From positions 1-6,419 of the forward strand of contig JAJBSY010000357.1 in NCBI GenBank assembly GCA_020861205.1: a stretch of DNA of 6,419 nt, in the 5' to 3' direction. Shown here piece by piece: positions 4,678-6,419 of this stretch. A model generated the notes under the pieces. That model did no database searches and was not told the origin of the DNA. It saw nothing but the letters and a program-made list of their open reading frames with translations. A program made the position numbers and the translations under genes. Every line of letters starts with the position of its first letter. The first letter of the stretch is position 1. This DNA is from Deltaproteobacteria bacterium (GTDB taxonomy: Bacteria; Desulfobacterota; Desulfovibrionia; Desulfovibrionales; Desulfovibrionaceae).

Positions 4678-5677
4678 AGCAACGGCAAAAGTGCCCCGAC
4701 GCGACTTTCTTGACCGGCGGTGGCGCGGCGCACCGAGCCATGGCCTCGTCGCAACGGTCCCGGAACGCGCAGCCTTCCGGCCGGGCCAGGGGGTTGGGAA
4801 CGACTCCCCGGATGGAAGGCAGCCGCTCATGGCGGGCTGAAGGGTCCATTCTCGGGCGGGAGAGCATCAGCCCCCGGGTATAGGGATGCGCGGGCCGGGC
4901 GAACAGTTCGGCAACCGGGGCTTCTTCCACGATTTTCCCGGAATACATGACCGCGACCCTGTCGGCTGTTTCATACACCACGCCCAAATCGTGGGTTATG
5001 AGCAAAAGGGCGTTGCCCCTCTCGCGCGTCAGCCGGGTCAGCAATTGCAGCACCTGGTTCTGGACGGTCACGTCAAGGGCGGTCGTGGGCTCGTCCGCGA
5101 TGACGAGCTCCGGCTCGCAGGCCACGGCCATGGCGATCATGACGCGCTGCCGCATCCCGCCGCTGAGCTGGTGCGGAAAATCGCGCAACCGTTTCTCCGG
5201 GTCCGGAATGCCCACTTCCCCCAAAAGCGCGGCGGCGCGGGCCAGCGCCTTATCCCGGCTCATGCCCCGGTGCACGCGCAACGGCTCGGCGATCTGGTCC
5301 CCCACCCGGAAGACCGGGTTCAGGGAAGTCATGGGTTCCTGGAACACCATGCCGACGCGGTTCCCCCGGATTCGTTCCAGGGCCTTCTCCGGCAAGGCGG
5401 TAAGCTCTTCCCCCGCGAAGGTTATCGTTCCCCTCGCGATTTTTCCGGGCGGCTCGGGGATGAGGCGCAACACGGACATGGCCGTGGCGCTTTTGCCGCA
5501 CCCCGATTCCCCGACCAGGGAAAGGACTTCCCCCTTGCGCAAGGTGAAGGTAACCCCGTCGACGGCCATGGCCGGGCCCGTTTCCGTGGCAAAGGAGACC
5601 GCGAGATCGTCCACGCGCAGCAACGCGTCGGCGTCCGGAACGGTAGCGGAAGGGGCGGTTTCGATTCGCGCGGTCAT
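4667..5677 (-). CDS. Dipeptide/oligopeptide-type ABC transporter ATP-binding protein (OppD/DppD family)
   Basis: A 336-aa ATPase that would power import of peptides, nickel or related solutes from the cytosolic face of an inner-membrane permease. All nucleotide-binding motifs are intact: Walker A GESGCGKS (56-63), Q-loop VFQEPMTSLNP (Gln113), signature LSGGMRQR (171-178), Walker B LVIADEP (191-197) and switch His229 in LLITHDLG. The C-terminal oligopeptide-type extension follows (HPYTRGLMLSRP, then GCAFRDRC). Cysteines at 303, 309, 316 and 333 match the four-cysteine pattern known to hold a 4Fe-4S cluster in some DppD proteins, with an extra Cys331. The start is ATG 5675-5677; an in-frame GTG three codons earlier (5684-5686) is equally possible, and neither has a clear Shine-Dalgarno site. 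No permease, binding protein or partner OppF/DppF ATPase is in view: the gene opens its unit, with a terminator downstream. Substrate unknown. Confidence 0.93.
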   Translation of the reverse strand: MTARIETAPSATVPDADALLRVDDLAVSFATETGPAMAVDGVTFTLRKGEVLSLVGESGCGKSATAMSVLRLIPEPPGKIARGTITFAGEELTALPEKALERIRGNRVGMVFQEPMTSLNPVFRVGDQIAEPLRVHRGMSRDKALARAAALLGEVGIPDPEKRLRDFPHQLSGGMRQRVMIAMAVACEPELVIADEPTTALDVTVQNQVLQLLTRLTRERGNALLLITHDLGVVYETADRVAVMYSGKIVEEAPVAELFARPAHPYTRGLMLSRPRMDPSARHERLPSIRGVVPNPLARPEGCAFRDRCDEAMARCAAPPPVKKVASGHFCRCWLY

Positions 5678-5802
5678 AGGCGGCACTGTAGCCCAAGGCG
5701 GATGAGGCGTCCAGCGCGGGAAAGGCGAATGAGAAATGCAATTTTGTCCAAGAAGAAAAAATAACGGCGTGCTACGGAAGGCGAACCAACCCCGGAGGCC
5801 GC
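5678..5802. promoter_or_regulatory. Divergent intergenic region between the ABC ATPase and the EamA transporter
   Basis: These 125 nt must hold the starts of two opposite transcripts. The centre (about 5735-5765) is AT-rich, with the A-run AAGAAGAAAAAATAA on the plus strand. On the minus strand TTGGAC within that patch could be a -35 for the ABC gene, but no matching -10 stands out 17 nt later. GGAGG at 5794-5798, 4 nt before the EamA ATG, is that gene's ribosome site. Confidence 0.4.
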
Positions 5803-6419
5803 ATGCGACGATCCTTTGTGCGCAGCCAGGCGTATGCCTTTCTCACCGTTTTGCTTTGGGCGTCCACGTACGTCTTCACCAGGATAGTCCTGGAGCACTT
5901 TTCCATCGCCGTCCTCGCCTTCTTGCGTTGCGCGGCGGCCTCGCTGTTCCTGGCCTTCGTGCTCGCCGTCGCCAGGCCGGGCGTCCCGGAACTCAAGGCC
6001 GCCGTTCCCCGGTTCCTGCTGGTCGGGGCGGCGGGCTTCGCGCTCTACATGCCCGTCTTCAACAAGGCGTCCATGGCGCTCAACGCGACCACGGGGTGCA
6101 TCGTCATGGCCATGTCGCCGATCATGACCGCGTTGCTGGCCCTGGGGCTTTTCAAGGAACGTCTGAACGGCGGGCAGTGGCTGGCGATCGGTCTGGCCTT
6201 CTCCGGCATTCTGGTCATGACGCTTTGGAACGGCACGGTCGTGACGACCGCCGGAATCGCCTGGATGTTGCTCGCCGCCGTCTGCATCAGCGCGCACAAC
6301 ATTTTGCAACGGGGCCTCACGCCGCGATACGGATCCCTGCGCGTGACGGCTTACGGGTTTTTCGCGGGCGCGCTCCTGCTTTCGCCCTTCCTGCCGGAAG
6401 CCGCCGCCCAGGTGGGGGC
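5803..6419 (+). CDS. EamA/DMT-family membrane transporter, 5' part (truncated by window end)
   Basis: From the ATG at 5803, preceded by GGAGG, the frame stays open to the window edge, giving 205 residues of a protein that normally has about 290-300. It is strongly hydrophobic with regularly spaced helices: YAFLTVLLWASTYVFTRIV (11-29), IAVLAFLRCAAASLFLAFV (35-53), FLLVGAAGFALYMPVF (71-86), a helix with CIVMAMSPIMTALLALGLF (99-117), WLAIGLAFSGILVMTLW (126-142), WMLLAAVCISAHNIL (154-168), and the start of another at 184-197. The stretch SPIMTALLALGLFKERLNGGQW followed by a Gly-rich helix is the hallmark of the EamA repeat. The second repeat begins near 150 and is cut off. Members are inner-membrane exporters or permeases of amino acids and other metabolites; the substrate cannot be told. 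It is divergent from the ABC ATPase. Confidence 0.9.
   Translation, partial: MRRSFVRSQAYAFLTVLLWASTYVFTRIVLEHFSIAVLAFLRCAAASLFLAFVLAVARPGVPELKAAVPRFLLVGAAGFALYMPVFNKASMALNATTGCIVMAMSPIMTALLALGLFKERLNGGQWLAIGLAFSGILVMTLWNGTVVTTAGIAWMLLAAVCISAHNILQRGLTPRYGSLRVTAYGFFAGALLLSPFLPEAAAQVG

Noticed and set aside
5730..5760. Sigma-54-like promoter on the minus strand (TGG...TTGCA)
   Set aside because: The GG and GC elements are 8 nt apart instead of the required 10.
4886..5764. Plus-strand frames opposite the ABC ATPase
   Set aside because: They are antisense to an ATPase with every nucleotide-binding motif intact, and their translations look like shadows.
5674..6309. Minus-strand frame opposite the EamA transporter
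   Set aside because: Its translation is highly charged and Gly/Arg/Asp-rich without domains. The plus strand has a ribosome site, hydrophobic helices and the EamA signature.
1..6419. CRISPR array, tRNA or rRNA gene, insertion sequence, phage or defence system
   Set aside because: I saw no regularly spaced repeats, no cloverleaf, no rRNA-like sequence, no transposase or integrase motifs, and no known defence domains on either strand.

Overview
The window is a GC-rich bacterial chromosomal segment. It has compact genes, short intergenic gaps and Shine-Dalgarno-type starts. The best taxonomic hint is the L-aspartate oxidase, whose sequence (for example its REGGHS, PAAHYFCGG and IGCH-type C-terminal stretches) resembles the NadB proteins of Desulfovibrio-like sulfate-reducing bacteria. 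That assignment is from memory of the family, not from a search, so treat it as a lean towards Desulfovibrionales.

Layout, left to right. (1) 1-226 (+) is the 3' end of a small cupin protein. It converges on, and overlaps by 32 nt, (2) an AraC-family regulator with an N-terminal cupin sensor, 195-803 (-). (3) A 137-nt divergent promoter region leads to nadB, 941-2554 (+), the first enzyme of de novo NAD synthesis. (4) A 266-nt gap with two clear hairpins precedes (5) a GT4-type glycosyltransferase, 2821-4011 (+). (6) 4012-4666 is a visibly AT-richer stretch without a well-known gene. It holds a nested inverted repeat just after the glycosyltransferase stop, a probable 63-aa two-helix membrane protein on the minus strand (4192-4383), an intrinsic terminator for minus-strand transcription (4417-4448), and a doubtful minus-strand reading frame between that terminator and the next gene. 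(7) 4667-5677 (-) is a dipeptide/oligopeptide-type ABC transporter ATPase with the C-terminal cysteine motif of the OppD/DppD family. (8) A 125-nt divergent region separates it from (9) an EamA/DMT-family membrane transporter, 5803 to the window end (+), truncated by the window.

These genes do not form one pathway. nadB is alone, without nadA or nadC beside it. The ABC ATPase has no permease, binding protein or partner ATPase in view. The AraC/cupin pair may be a local regulatory unit. I found no CRISPR array, tRNA, rRNA, insertion sequence or convincing new multi-gene system. The points most worth a second look are the apparent loss of both glutamates of the E-X7-E motif in the glycosyltransferase, the small-gene/AT-rich segment at 4012-4666, and the structured RNA-like gap at 2555-2820.
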